DNA from: an uncultured Alphaproteobacteria bacterium
Lineage (GTDB): Bacteria > Pseudomonadota > Alphaproteobacteria > MPNO01 > UBA830
NCBI GenBank assembly: GCA_913046035.1
Contig: CAJWSW010000014.1
Coordinates: forward strand, 1 to 46,410
Direction: 5' to 3'
DNA length: 46,410 nt
The notes under the pieces are model-generated. The model made no database searches, was not told the DNA's origin, and saw nothing but the letters and a program-made list of their open reading frames with translations. Below are positions 35,733 to 44,840 of this stretch, piece by piece (position 1 is the stretch's first letter; every line of letters starts with the position of its first letter). The translations under genes and the position numbers were made by a program.

Positions 35733-36236
35733 TCAATTTGCAAACCGACGCTGCAGGTGAGGCACCAACCCGCCGTCCACCATCATCGCTAAGAGATGTT
35801 TAGGCATTGGTTCGCATGAATATTGCACTCCAGTTTCTTGTATACAAACGCTACCAGCCGTCGCGTCGATTGATATGTGTTGTCCCGCGGTAATTTGCTT
35901 TGCATTGGGGCATATTAGTGTCATGAGCCCATGATTTATCGCATTACGATAAAATATCCCACCAAACGAAGGAGCCAGCACAGCGGCTACGCCGTGATAA
36001 ACCAGTGATTGCGCCGCCTGTTCACGAGATGAGCCTATCCCAAAACTCTTACCTGCGCAGATCACATCGCCCTTATTAACATTTTTTACAAAATCGGGTT
36101 CGACAGTTTCAAGACAATGAGAAGCAATGACCTCGGTTGAGCTCTTCATATACAGTCCGGGTGCCAAGACATCGGTATCGATATAGTCACCAAAGGCCCA
36201 AACTTTAGCGCCTTTTATAAGCCCATGGGTGTTCAT
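35733..36236 (-). CDS. Aconitase-family small subunit (LeuD-like hydro-lyase)
   Basis: A 167-residue swivelling domain. It has GDYIDTDVLAPG (about 16-27) and the substrate-binding KSFGIGSSREQAAQ (about 63-76), where SSR is diagnostic. The short size and loop sequence match the archaeal-type small subunit that pairs with the 420-residue large subunit. Together these proteins hydrate or dehydrate 3-isopropylmalate, homocitrate, maleate (D-malate forming) or 2,3-dimethylmalate. Catabolic neighbours make a degradative role more likely than leucine synthesis. Its start overlaps the large-subunit stop by 4 bases. Confidence 0.88.
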   Translation of the reverse strand: MNTHGLIKGAKVWAFGDYIDTDVLAPGLYMKSSTEVIASHCLETVEPDFVKNVNKGDVICAGKSFGIGSSREQAAQSLVYHGVAAVLAPSFGGIFYRNAINHGLMTLICPNAKQITAGQHISIDATAGSVCIQETGVQYSCEPMPKHLLAMMVDGGLVPHLQRRFAN

Positions 36237-37498
36237 CGGAGGAACTCCCGGGGGTCTTTGATCTCGCCCGCTACCGCTGCGGCTGCAACTGTATATGGAT
36301 TGCCAAGATAAACCTGTGAGTTTGTCGCCCCCATACGCCCCTTAAAGTTTCGCGCGGTCGACGCAATACACACCTCGTGTTCAGCCAATACCCCCGCCCC
36401 GTACCCAGCGCACGCTCCACAGCCGGAAGGCATCATAATCGCTCCAGCTGCTGTCAGCGTCGCTAAAGTGCCATCTGCCGCTGCCACCGCCGTGTCTTTC
36501 TGAGAAGCTGGTGCAATCAAAAGTCTCGCGCCCTTTGCCACGTCACGCCCCTCGAGTATTTCGGCCGCCATTCGCAGATCGATTAGCTTTGCGCCTGTGC
36601 ATGCTCCAATGTATGCCTGATCGATTTTGACACCCTCGACTTCTGCTACTGGCGCCGAATTGGCGGGGCTATGAGGAGCCGCGACTTGCGGTCCAAGGGC
36701 CGCAATATCGATTTGATGCGTTGACCGCACCAATGCCTGCGGGTCGGTCAGCCATCGTCCGAAATCGCTGGGCTCAGCTCCTGCGTTTCGAATAAATTCA
36801 GCGGTTGTTTTATCTCCCGCTATAATCCCAGTCTGAGCACCTAGCTCCGCCGCCATGTTGCAGAGTGTCATTCTTTCTGACATTGGGAGGGTGGAAATGG
36901 TATCTCCTGTGTATTCAATAACCTGGTAGTCCGCTCCATCCATTCCTAGTCTTGCGCAAAGCGCAAGCATGACATCCTTCGCACTCACGCCTTTAGGCAT
37001 TCCACCCGTAACCTCGACCCGGACAGTCTCCGGCACTCGCACCCAAGTCTCCCCTGTCGCAAGCACGCCGGCCATATCCGTCGCGCCAATGCCAAACATA
37101 AAGCAGCCGAATGCGCCGCCAGTTGGCGAATGGCTATCCCCACCAACGACAAACATGCCTGGTTTTAGATGGCCGCGTTCGGCCAGCACCACATGGCATA
37201 TACCCTGCATATCGTAAAAGTGTGGCAAGCCCTGCTCCGTGGCGAATTTTCTAGTTACATCTAAGATCTGGGCACTCTCAGCATCTACAGCAGGTACATA
37301 ATGATCTGAAATCAAAACGACCTTGTCAGGGTCCCAGACCCCCACACCCAGTTTTTCAAGGATAGGCCTTACCCGGCGCGGACCCCCAGAGTCGTGGATC
37401 ATTGCGAGGTCAACGGAGCATGTCACGATTTCTCCAGGCACAACTTTATCCAGACCCGCCGCATGAGCGATGATTTTCTGTGCCGACGTCTCAGCCAA
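36233..37498 (-). CDS. Aconitase-family large subunit (LeuC-like hydro-lyase)
   Basis: A 421-residue 4Fe-4S hydro-lyase subunit of the LeuC type. The cluster cysteines are C300 (IGACTGAK), C360 and C363 (SGCGACAGYG). The substrate-binding stretch DSHSPTGGAFG (121-131) is intact. I place the start at the TTG at 37498: GGAGG lies at 37506-37510, and the codon begins 3 bases after the TAA of the flavoprotein gene. This makes the two genes translationally coupled. The longer frame to 37558 overlaps that gene without family resemblance. Possible activities are those given for the small subunit. Confidence 0.87.
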   Translation of the reverse strand: MAETSAQKIIAHAAGLDKVVPGEIVTCSVDLAMIHDSGGPRRVRPILEKLGVGVWDPDKVVLISDHYVPAVDAESAQILDVTRKFATEQGLPHFYDMQGICHVVLAERGHLKPGMFVVGGDSHSPTGGAFGCFMFGIGATDMAGVLATGETWVRVPETVRVEVTGGMPKGVSAKDVMLALCARLGMDGADYQVIEYTGDTISTLPMSERMTLCNMAAELGAQTGIIAGDKTTAEFIRNAGAEPSDFGRWLTDPQALVRSTHQIDIAALGPQVAAPHSPANSAPVAEVEGVKIDQAYIGACTGAKLIDLRMAAEILEGRDVAKGARLLIAPASQKDTAVAAADGTLATLTAAGAIMMPSGCGACAGYGAGVLAEHEVCIASTARNFKGRMGATNSQVYLGNPYTVAAAAVAGEIKDPREFLR

Positions 37499-37500
37499 AA

Positions 37501-39216
37501 TTATGCCTCCGCTTTCTGATCGCTTAAAAGACCTGCTGCGTGCATTGCGACGCGCCATCCGAAGACGACGGCTGGGCCAAGGGTCGTGCCGGGTCCGGGA
37601 TAGGATCCCGACATCAAAGACCCCATGTCGTTGCCAACGGCGTAAAGCCCAGTTATGGGCTGATGTTGAGCATCAAGCACACGACCAGAGGGGTCCGTTG
37701 ATAATCCCACACTGCAGGCGATTTCTGCCGGCCACACCGCTATAGCCACAAACGGACTTTTTTCGATTAACCCCAAACATGGATTAGGCGCATGCAATGG
37801 ATCCCCGTTAAAGCGGTTCAGCTCCATGTCTCCTTTGCCAAAGTCTTCATCAGTGCCCGTCCGCGCGAAATCATTATTACGGGCTACGGTGTCCAGCAGA
37901 CCGTTAGGATCGACGCCAATTTTTGATGCCAGCTCTTCGAGATTCTCAGCCAGCGTTACATAACTGTTAGCAATGTGTTTCGATAAATCCCTCGTTTCAG
38001 GATGTATAGCGCCCAATCCATATTTGGTCACAAAAGCCCGTTCGCAGACTAACCAAGCGGGGAGAGTTGAGGCGGTCTGATGGGACCTGTACATCGCTTC
38101 AACAAAATCGTGATACGAAACGGCTTCGTTTACGAAACGCCGACCCTCAGCGTTTACGGCAATGAGGCCGGGTTTTGCTCGGTCCATGGCAAGATGTGGA
38201 AAGAGACCCTTTGTACCATCGGCTCGAGTAGTCACTGAGACTGGCGACCATAAACCGCCGCCTTGTCCCGACGTATCAATCCCTGCGCCAGCAGCATCGG
38301 CTAATACAAATCCATCACCTGTATTGGAAACGGGTGCCATAGAGTGGGGAGGCGTAGGATGGGGCATAAAGGCTTTGCGGTATTCTGTATTATGCGCAAA
38401 CCCGCCTGTCGCTAATACAACACCCTTTCGAGCGCGCACACGCTTGTCTCCGTTGGTGGTCTCCAACACGGCCCCAACAACCACCCCGCCTTCACGAATG
38501 AAATCTTTTATAGGGCTCTGAAACATTACAGAAACATTGCGCTTTTTAAGACTGTAAAATAGCCTCGCTATAAGTGCATTTCCCATTACGAGACGTGTTC
38601 CCCTGCGAAAACGCAAACGATCTGAAAGGTAGCGCAACACTAACGAAGCCGATCGCCGAAAAGCCGCAAAAGATTTATAGCGACCGAGTAAATTCACGAT
38701 ATCTGTCTTCCCAACCATCATGCCTCCCATTAGCATAAATTCGGGAATTGGAGGCCGAACGCGTTCAAAATCTTTACCAAGAAGCCGTCCGTCAAAAACA
38801 TCAGGAATTATCGCGCGGCCAGCAAGCCCGGCACCGCTAAGATTGTTCCGATAATCGGGATGCATCCCGCAAGGAAGAAACTTCACGTCGGTTTTATTTT
38901 CCAAATAATCAATAACGCGTGGTCCATCTTGCAAGTATATTCGCCTGTGTTCAGATGCTCGGTCATCGCCGATAAGCTGATCGAGGTAAGTAGCCGCGTC
39001 TTCGGGGGAATCCTCGAAGCCTGCCTTTCGGCTTTGCGAATTTCCGGGGATCCATAAGGTGCCCGCAGATGTTGCCCCCGTACCACCAACCTGCCTAGTT
39101 TTCTCACAGACAATCGCAGTTAACCCTTCGATCGATGCTACAAGCGCCACCGTCATACCTGCAGGGCCAGCTCCAGCAATCAGCAAATCAGTCTCGATAT
39201 CCCAAGTCGGCTCCAT
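37501..39216 (-). CDS. FAD-dependent oxidoreductase of the fumarate reductase / ketosteroid dehydrogenase family
   Basis: A 571-residue flavoprotein. The FAD motif GAGPAGMTVA is at 14-23, and GGTGATSAGTLWIPGN (44-59) follows the acidic ribose binder. The second FAD segment GVVLATGGFAHN (about 280-291) and the C-terminal GSYPGPGTTLGPAVVFGWRVA complete the family pattern. Relatives reduce or introduce C=C bonds next to carbonyl or carboxyl groups (fumarate, urocanate, 3-ketosteroids). No export signal or haem motif is visible, so it is cytoplasmic and needs an outside electron partner. It sits between a cupin and the coupled LeuC/LeuD-like genes. Confidence 0.88.
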   Translation of the reverse strand: MEPTWDIETDLLIAGAGPAGMTVALVASIEGLTAIVCEKTRQVGGTGATSAGTLWIPGNSQSRKAGFEDSPEDAATYLDQLIGDDRASEHRRIYLQDGPRVIDYLENKTDVKFLPCGMHPDYRNNLSGAGLAGRAIIPDVFDGRLLGKDFERVRPPIPEFMLMGGMMVGKTDIVNLLGRYKSFAAFRRSASLVLRYLSDRLRFRRGTRLVMGNALIARLFYSLKKRNVSVMFQSPIKDFIREGGVVVGAVLETTNGDKRVRARKGVVLATGGFAHNTEYRKAFMPHPTPPHSMAPVSNTGDGFVLADAAGAGIDTSGQGGGLWSPVSVTTRADGTKGLFPHLAMDRAKPGLIAVNAEGRRFVNEAVSYHDFVEAMYRSHQTASTLPAWLVCERAFVTKYGLGAIHPETRDLSKHIANSYVTLAENLEELASKIGVDPNGLLDTVARNNDFARTGTDEDFGKGDMELNRFNGDPLHAPNPCLGLIEKSPFVAIAVWPAEIACSVGLSTDPSGRVLDAQHQPITGLYAVGNDMGSLMSGSYPGPGTTLGPAVVFGWRVAMHAAGLLSDQKAEA

Positions 39217-39293
39217 TATGGCGCCTCTCCGATCCCTTCGCCCGCTCCATTGACCAACGCACGCTTTTCAAAGAATTGTAGCTCCATGGTGGA

Positions 39294-39668
39294 TCAGAGC
39301 TCGTTGGTGTCAAAATCGGCAGGCATTATGATTTCTAGTAATTCGCAGTCGTCAGAATATCCGAGTACAGTGTGTTTGATATTAGGTGGCTGCAACCAAC
39401 TTGAACCTTCACGCATTGTAACCACCTCCCCGTCATATTCGCCTTTCATCCAACCCTTGAGGCAATAGAGGAATTGAAACTCGATATCATGAGTGTGGCG
39501 TTTCGATACCTCTTTTTCGACAAAAGGAGGAACAAGTTTGATTACATGTGCACGAACCAAACCATTAGTAGCCTCAACCAAGCCGAGGTCTCGATACTTA
39601 GCGTACGCGCGAAGGCCCTCTTTAAAAGAACTAGTTGTCAAATGATTGAAAAAAAACTTTTGCGTCAA
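39294..39668 (-). CDS. Small cupin-domain protein
   Basis: A 124-residue single-domain cupin. The first motif is KRHTHDIEFQFLYCLKGWMKGEYDG (starting near residue 56), and the second LQPPNIKHTV (about 92-101) supplies another His. It could be an isomerase, a dioxygenase or a small-molecule sensor; there is no DNA-binding domain. The start is TTG at 39668 with GAGGGAAG directly upstream. It lies 77 bases before the flavoprotein gene on the same strand. Confidence 0.75.
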   Translation of the reverse strand: MTQKFFFNHLTTSSFKEGLRAYAKYRDLGLVEATNGLVRAHVIKLVPPFVEKEVSKRHTHDIEFQFLYCLKGWMKGEYDGEVVTMREGSSWLQPPNIKHTVLGYSDDCELLEIIMPADFDTNEL

Positions 39669-39707
39669 TTAACTTCCCTCGCCCACCAAAATATACACAC
39701 CCGCTTT

Positions 39708-40433
39708 TTAAGAGGCCGCCCCTCGCGGGCGTAATTCAATCAAGTCATTGGCGCAATTATCACTTGATAGCAGCGCAAAGGTGACCGCCCTTGCCACCTC
39801 TTCGGGTGTTAGCGGCTCAAATTTGCGAGCGCTTAAGGCGGCAATTACATCGGGGTGATCGCTGCTTTCGCGTATGTCAGTGTCAACCATCCCAGGCGCG
39901 ATTTCACTGACTTTTACACCTTTGGCTTGTAACTCTATTCGAAGAGCATTAGCAAACGCAGACAAAGCATGCTTTGTCGCGCAGTAGATTGATCCAAGTG
40001 GGTACACTTCTCGTGCCGCTGTCGAGGTCATCACGATAATGTGCCCGCGACCACGCTCAACCATTGCTTTGGCAATCTCATGCGTTATACGGAAAGTACC
40101 CAACACGTTCGTGTGAACCATTTCCTCGATATCGTCGTAAGTCAAATCAAGTATAGGCGCGTACTTCAGAACGCCCGCATTACTCACTAAAATGTCTACG
40201 TGGCTCGCGCTCGCTACAAGCTCGGCAACGAATTCACCATCATTCAAGTCGCCTGCAATCCCGGCTACACGATCTGTCCCGTATTTGGAGACTAATGCAT
40301 CAAGTGCTGCCTCTCGACGCCCTGTCGCTATTACGTTCAAGCCATGATCGACTAGATTTTTGACTATCGCTTTTCCAATACCAGCACTCGCGCCGGTCAC
40401 AAGTGCTGTTTTTCCCGAGAGATTTCTTGCCAT
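39708..40433 (-). CDS. Classical short-chain dehydrogenase/reductase
   Basis: A 241-residue SDR of the classical kind. The cofactor motif is TGASAGIG (about 13-20), NAG follows in LVSNAGVL, and the catalytic Ser-Tyr-Lys is seen in MTSTAAREVYPLGSIYCATK. An Arg after the second strand (ATGRREAAL) suggests NADP(H). The frame extends to 40484, but the ATG at 40433 gives the normal N-terminus. It is the first gene of the minus-strand catabolic block and would oxidise or reduce a hydroxyl/carbonyl in the pathway. Confidence 0.86.
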   Translation of the reverse strand: MARNLSGKTALVTGASAGIGKAIVKNLVDHGLNVIATGRREAALDALVSKYGTDRVAGIAGDLNDGEFVAELVASASHVDILVSNAGVLKYAPILDLTYDDIEEMVHTNVLGTFRITHEIAKAMVERGRGHIIVMTSTAAREVYPLGSIYCATKHALSAFANALRIELQAKGVKVSEIAPGMVDTDIRESSDHPDVIAALSARKFEPLTPEEVARAVTFALLSSDNCANDLIELRPRGAAS

Positions 40434-40786
40434 TTTGAAGCCGCCGCTTACTACAGAAATGCTAGAATTTAATTCCACGGACAACGGTGCCGGAGTCTCA
40501 GGAAATGTTCAACCCCATAACGTAAACAGCGATCTCGTAGCTAAAAATTTGTAATCAACAATATAATCGAGGCAACCAACGTATTTTCCAAACTAACGAG
40601 CGCTGCACGCCTTTGAAAATTTGTATCCTGCAAACGACGTAGTGCTCTCTGTCGAACATTAGCTGCGAGTATTATCAGCGTTGCTTCGGAATAATAGACC
40701 TGTGGTTTATCTGGGAGAATTTGGCCGATGGTTTGGCATTTATACCTTCTATATCCATCCAAATCTCTTTTTGGCGCCTAAAAACT
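40434..40786. other. Gene-free stretch before the catabolic block
   Basis: I see no convincing gene in these 353 bases. A 73-codon minus-strand frame (40541-40762) begins with TTG, has no ribosome site and no recognisable similarity. The region should hold the promoter of the SDR-led block, but I could not pick out a clear -35/-10 pair. Confidence 0.5.
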
Positions 40787-41107
40787 CTATGTTCCAGCGT
40801 CAAAAGTTGGGTTTATTCGGGCGGATTTGAACACTTTTTTTGTGGCACCCGAAAATGCTGCCGCTAAATCTTGTCCTGGATGGGTTTCAACACCCAACAT
40901 TTCCATCAGGAGCGTAAATTCGACTTTGTCAGAACCCAAGAAGGCTAACGGAACAGTAAACTCCGGCACGAATGCATCGGCTAAATCTTGGCCCGCATGG
41001 GTCGCCGTTGCCGCTGTCGGCCCAGCCTTTTCAGCATAAGCGGCGCTTCCAAAAGAAAACATAGTCAAGAAGGCCATTATAACGACAAACGATTTTGAAA
41101 ACGACAT
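40787..41107 (-). CDS. Small predicted secreted protein with a duplicated motif
   Basis: A 106-residue protein with a clear signal peptide: Lys at 5, a hydrophobic core at 7-20 and a probable cut after AYA (23-25). The mature part of about 80 residues contains the same 11-residue unit twice, THAGQDLADAF (36-46) and THPGQDLAAAF (75-85). The underlying DNA repeats too (from about 40863 and 40980). The ATG at 41107 has GGAG 5 bases upstream; a GTG two codons earlier is also possible. I do not recognise the family. It stands alone between the catabolic block and rodA. Confidence 0.7.
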   Translation of the reverse strand: MSFSKSFVVIMAFLTMFSFGSAAYAEKAGPTAATATHAGQDLADAFVPEFTVPLAFLGSDKVEFTLLMEMLGVETHPGQDLAAAFSGATKKVFKSARINPTFDAGT

Positions 41108-41293
41108 ATTCACTCCAATACCTTATTGATATTTTGGAATACGACGCAAAAGGCTCCTTAGATCTCTTGACCGAGCGTCACTCAAATAATCCAAAAAACG
41201 GTAATTTCGCTAATGACCATTTTGGGCGCTATTAAGTTTAGTCTTGATGGATAAAGATTTTAACAAGAACACAAAACAAGCTGCGCTTACTTG

Positions 41294-42439
41294 TTAATTA
41301 GCCATGCTGCCGCCTGTTCGGGACATATACAGATCCCTATGCACATTGACATTAATAAGAAAACCGATCCCCACCATCTGTGTCAGCATAGCCGTGCCGC
41401 CATAAGAAATAAGCGGTAGCGGCACACCCACAACCGGGATTAATCCCATGACCATAGCGATATTGATAAAAACGTACAGGAACATCATCGCCGTAAGCCC
41501 CAATGCCAACAAACGTCCGAAATGTGACTGTGAACGCATCGATATAGCGAAACCGTAGACCAAAATGAGAGAATATAAACCAAGTAAGGTGAGACCGCCC
41601 ATCATACCAAATTCCTCAGCCATCATTGTAAAAATGAAGTCAGTTTGCTTCTCAGGGAGAAAGTTTAAATGGCTTTGGGAACCTTGCATAAAGCCCTTGC
41701 CAAAAACGCCACCAGATCCCAATGCAATTTTTGATTGAAGTATGTGATAGCCCGCACCTAGTGGATCAATCTCAGGGTTGAAGAAGGTTAGAATGCGCTT
41801 TTGCTGATAAGTACGCAGCATGCTCCAGACGATGGGTATCGCGACCCCAGTAGCTGCGAGGGCCAACACAAACTTCCAGATCCGAACCCCAGCGATAAAA
41901 AAAACTGTCACACCGATCAAAACTAAAAAAAGCGCCGTGCCAAGATCGGGTTGCTTGAGCACAAGTATTGATGGGAGAGCAACTAAAAGTAATGGTATTA
42001 AGAGATAAGGAATGCGGCGAACATTTTCCATCGATACTCCATGGAAATACCGAGCCAATGCTAATATGAGCCCAATCTTCATAAGCTCGGAGGGCTGCAA
42101 CTTGATCACACCTAAATTAATCCACCGCTGGGCGCCCATACCAGTAGAACCCGCTACCTCTACGGCTAAAAGGAGCGCTAGAAGAATGGCAAAAAGTAGA
42201 TATGCATATCGCCACCAGAAACGGAGGTCGACCAACGCGATAGTGACCAAGATCACCAGACCAACAGTAAAACGAGTTATTTGACGCGCAGCCCATGGAT
42301 CCCACGAACCATCTGCTGCAGAATACAGCATAGCAACTCCAATCGTTGCAGCCGCTACCACGATAAGGATCAAAACCCAGTTGATTTGGCGAATTTTCTG
42401 ACTGAGGGCCAATTGCCGAGAAGAGGAAAATCGGCTCAT
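41294..42439 (-). CDS. rodA: Rod-shape peptidoglycan polymerase RodA
   Basis: A 381-residue SEDS-family glycosyltransferase with about ten membrane segments. It polymerises lipid II for side-wall growth, working with PBP2. Typical SEDS stretches are present: GAQRWINLGVIKLQPSELMKIG (from about 97), LVLKQPDLGTALFL, EKQTDFIFTMMAEEFG and, near the end, GVPLPLISYGGTAMLTQMVGIG. It begins 5 bases after the PBP2 stop, so the pair is translated together. It is the last gene of the mre operon in this window. Confidence 0.95.
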   Translation of the reverse strand: MSRFSSSRQLALSQKIRQINWVLILIVVAAATIGVAMLYSAADGSWDPWAARQITRFTVGLVILVTIALVDLRFWWRYAYLLFAILLALLLAVEVAGSTGMGAQRWINLGVIKLQPSELMKIGLILALARYFHGVSMENVRRIPYLLIPLLLVALPSILVLKQPDLGTALFLVLIGVTVFFIAGVRIWKFVLALAATGVAIPIVWSMLRTYQQKRILTFFNPEIDPLGAGYHILQSKIALGSGGVFGKGFMQGSQSHLNFLPEKQTDFIFTMMAEEFGMMGGLTLLGLYSLILVYGFAISMRSQSHFGRLLALGLTAMMFLYVFINIAMVMGLIPVVGVPLPLISYGGTAMLTQMVGIGFLINVNVHRDLYMSRTGGSMAN

Positions 42440-42444
42440 GAGCT

Positions 42445-44320
42445 TTAAACCTGCTTGCCTTTGTGTCTGGAAAGGTTGTCTGGCGGGTTTTTAATACTGG
42501 AATGAACCTGCTTCTGCGCGGCTAGTAGAAGGTCTCGGGCAATCGGCGCCGCGACTTTTGAGGCATCACCCCCATGTTCAACCACCACAGTAACAGCATA
42601 ACGCGGGTTGTTTGATGGCGCATAGCCTACAAATAATGCGTGGTCCCGCTCTTGCCACGCCAATTCATGATTCTTTAATACGCGTGTCTCACGCTCCGCC
42701 TTGCTGATCCTTCGAACTTGGACGGTGCCGGTCTTTCCCGCCATTTCCAAACCCTCATCGACGATACGCGCGCGATAGGCCGTTCCACCTGTTTCGTTAG
42801 TTACCTTGTTCATACCTGCGCAAACAATATTTAAGGACCGGCGGGAAATACCAACCGATTTAAACTTCGGTCTATCCTCCGCTCCCTCTTTACCACTTGC
42901 TCGCACAAGCCGCGGCGTTACTGCAAATCCACCATTCGCCAATCTGGCCGTCATAACGGCTAGCTGCAAAGGCGTGGTTAGAATGTACCCTTGGCCGATC
43001 CCAGAAATCAGGGTTTCACCCTTCTGCCATGCTGAACCTATCAATGCCTTTTTCCACGCCCGGGTCGGTATCAAACCGCTCTTTTCAGAAATAAGGGTAA
43101 CGCCAGTCTTATCCCCCAATCCGAACCTCCTCGCCATCGCCGCAATCCGATCGATCCCTAAGCGCTTCGCCACGTCATAAAAATACACATCACACGAATT
43201 CTTAAGTGCGTCGTAAATATCTTGCGAACCGTGCCCTTTTTTTTTTCCAACAATGGAACCGAGCCTCACCCAATTCAGTATAACCGCGGCAAGTAACCTT
43301 GCTTTTCGGACTTATTATATTCGCCTCAAGCGCGGCTAGCGCCACGATCATCTTAAACGTGGAGCCAGGTGCATAAAGACCGGATATCGCTTTGTTTATT
43401 AGGGGTGTGTAGGGATCATTGGTGAGTTTCCGCCATGACGCTGACGACAGCCCGTTTACGAATTCATTGGGATCAAAACCCGGGACGGACGACAGAGCCA
43501 AGATGTCGCCATTGTGAATATCCATTACTATAGCGGCAGCGCTCTTCTCCTTCTTAAGCAGACTAGCTGATAGTTTTTGCAAGTCGCCATCTAAGGTGAG
43601 AAGAAGATCTTCTCCCGGCTCCCCTTCCTGACGCGAGAGCTCTCGAATGACCCGTCCAACGGCGCTCACCTCAACCTGACTATTTCCTGCCTTGCCACGA
43701 AGTTTGAGATCAAAGACCCGCTCGACACCATTTCTACCGATTTTGAAACCGGGAACTCCAAGAAGTGGATCGCCATTTACCTCTTTTTCAGAGACCGCGG
43801 CAACGTATCCGAGAACATGCGAGAAATCATGTGCAAACGGATACCGCCTGTTTTGTCCGACCTCGATCAACAAACCAGGTAAATCAGGCGCATTGACCTC
43901 AAGTCTCGATACGTCTTCCCACTTAACGTTTTCTCGGATCATCACGGGAACGAAACCCCGCCGACGCTGGGTCTGTTTTAGGATTCTCTTTCGTTCACTA
44001 TCACCAATCGCAAATATGTGCGACAAAGAATCAAGCAACGCGTTAATGTCTCGCACTTGCTCGGCGACCAGCGAAACCCGGTAATTTTCCTGGTTGACAG
44101 CTAGCGCTCGCCCAAAGCGATCTAAAATTCTTCCTCGCAGTGGTGTTAGCAAACGCAGTTTGATGCGGTTTTCTTCGGCTAGTGTTTTATACTTATCTGA
44201 ATCTAGAACCTGAAGTTGGTACATGCGTCCGGCAAGAAGGCCTAGTAATGCAAGCTGTCCGCCGCCAAGAACCGCAGCTCTGCGGGAAAAAACCTTATAG
44301 CGCCCAGTGTCCCTATACAT
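42445..44320 (-). pseudogene. mrdA: Penicillin-binding protein 2, split by a +1 frameshift
   Basis: PBP2 cross-links side-wall peptidoglycan with RodA and MreBCD. The first frame (44320 to 43202) carries the membrane anchor, the dimerisation domain and the catalytic Ser in PGSTFKM. The second (entered at about 43246, ending 42445) carries NSCD and AGKTGTVQV, the other two transpeptidase motifs. The break is in a run of ten A (coding strand). With nine A the sequence reads WKKKGHGSQDIYDALKNSC without interruption and gives one 624-residue protein, close to the usual PBP2 length. No other base change is needed and both halves are well conserved, so the gene is either read by slippage, freshly mutated or miscalled. 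Confidence 0.88.
43237..43246 (-). repeat. A10 homopolymer at the PBP2 frame break
   Basis: Ten T on the plus strand (ten A in the mrdA coding strand) lie exactly between the Trp codon of HCW and the GGGCAC of the downstream frame. Deleting one A rejoins the two frames. Such runs are known sites of polymerase slippage and of sequencing error. Confidence 0.9.
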
Positions 44321-44840
44321 CTGTTCCTATTGGATGGAGTACCGCTTTCTGCAAGCGGGCGAGAAACCATACCATGAATGGAAATGCCCCAATCGTCAGT
44401 ATAGCCTGGAATAAAACTGCAAGCGGATTGATAAATGCAAAGTTAAGCAAACAGACGACGAACCATGATAACAAGGCGGCGACCAAGGCGACAACAGAAA
44501 AACACCACCACACAACAATAAACGATTTTCCTTGGAAAAAATTGCGTTGTGACATTATTGCCCAGTTTGCCAAAAGCAAAACAAGGGCGTGAAGACCCAA
44601 CGGCGAGCCGACCAGAATATCTTGCCACAGCCCAAGCGCTAACGCGGCGATGGACGGAAATAGATCGGGTCGATAAATGGACCAATAAAAGACTGAAACC
44701 AGCCCCACTTCGATTACGATTTGACCATACCCCGGCATGTAAAGGGGCAGTGCCGAGATCATAATGAGAATGAAGCTTGTTAAGAACGGGGAAAATGACC
44801 TTGCCGAACGATCCAGGTGCTCTAGCGCGTCGTTGATCAT
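44313..44840 (-). CDS. mreD: Rod-shape protein MreD
   Basis: A 175-residue membrane protein with about five hydrophobic segments and the MreD stretches RPDLFPSIAALALGLWQDILVGSPLGLHAL (from about 58). It is a small inner-membrane partner of MreC and PBP2 in the elongasome. The start overlaps the mreC stop by 4 bases (ATGA), and its end overlaps the mrdA start by 8 bases, so the cluster is tightly coupled. Confidence 0.9.
   Translation of the reverse strand: MINDALEHLDRSARSFSPFLTSFILIMISALPLYMPGYGQIVIEVGLVSVFYWSIYRPDLFPSIAALALGLWQDILVGSPLGLHALVLLLANWAIMSQRNFFQGKSFIVVWWCFSVVALVAALLSWFVVCLLNFAFINPLAVLFQAILTIGAFPFMVWFLARLQKAVLHPIGTDV

Noticed and set aside
35733-37498. Leucine biosynthesis leuC-leuD
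   Set aside because: No leuA or leuB is nearby and all neighbours are catabolic; the family has several degradative members, so I kept the substrate open.
40541-40762. 73-codon minus-strand frame before the SDR block
   Set aside because: TTG start, no ribosome site and no family resemblance; probably chance.
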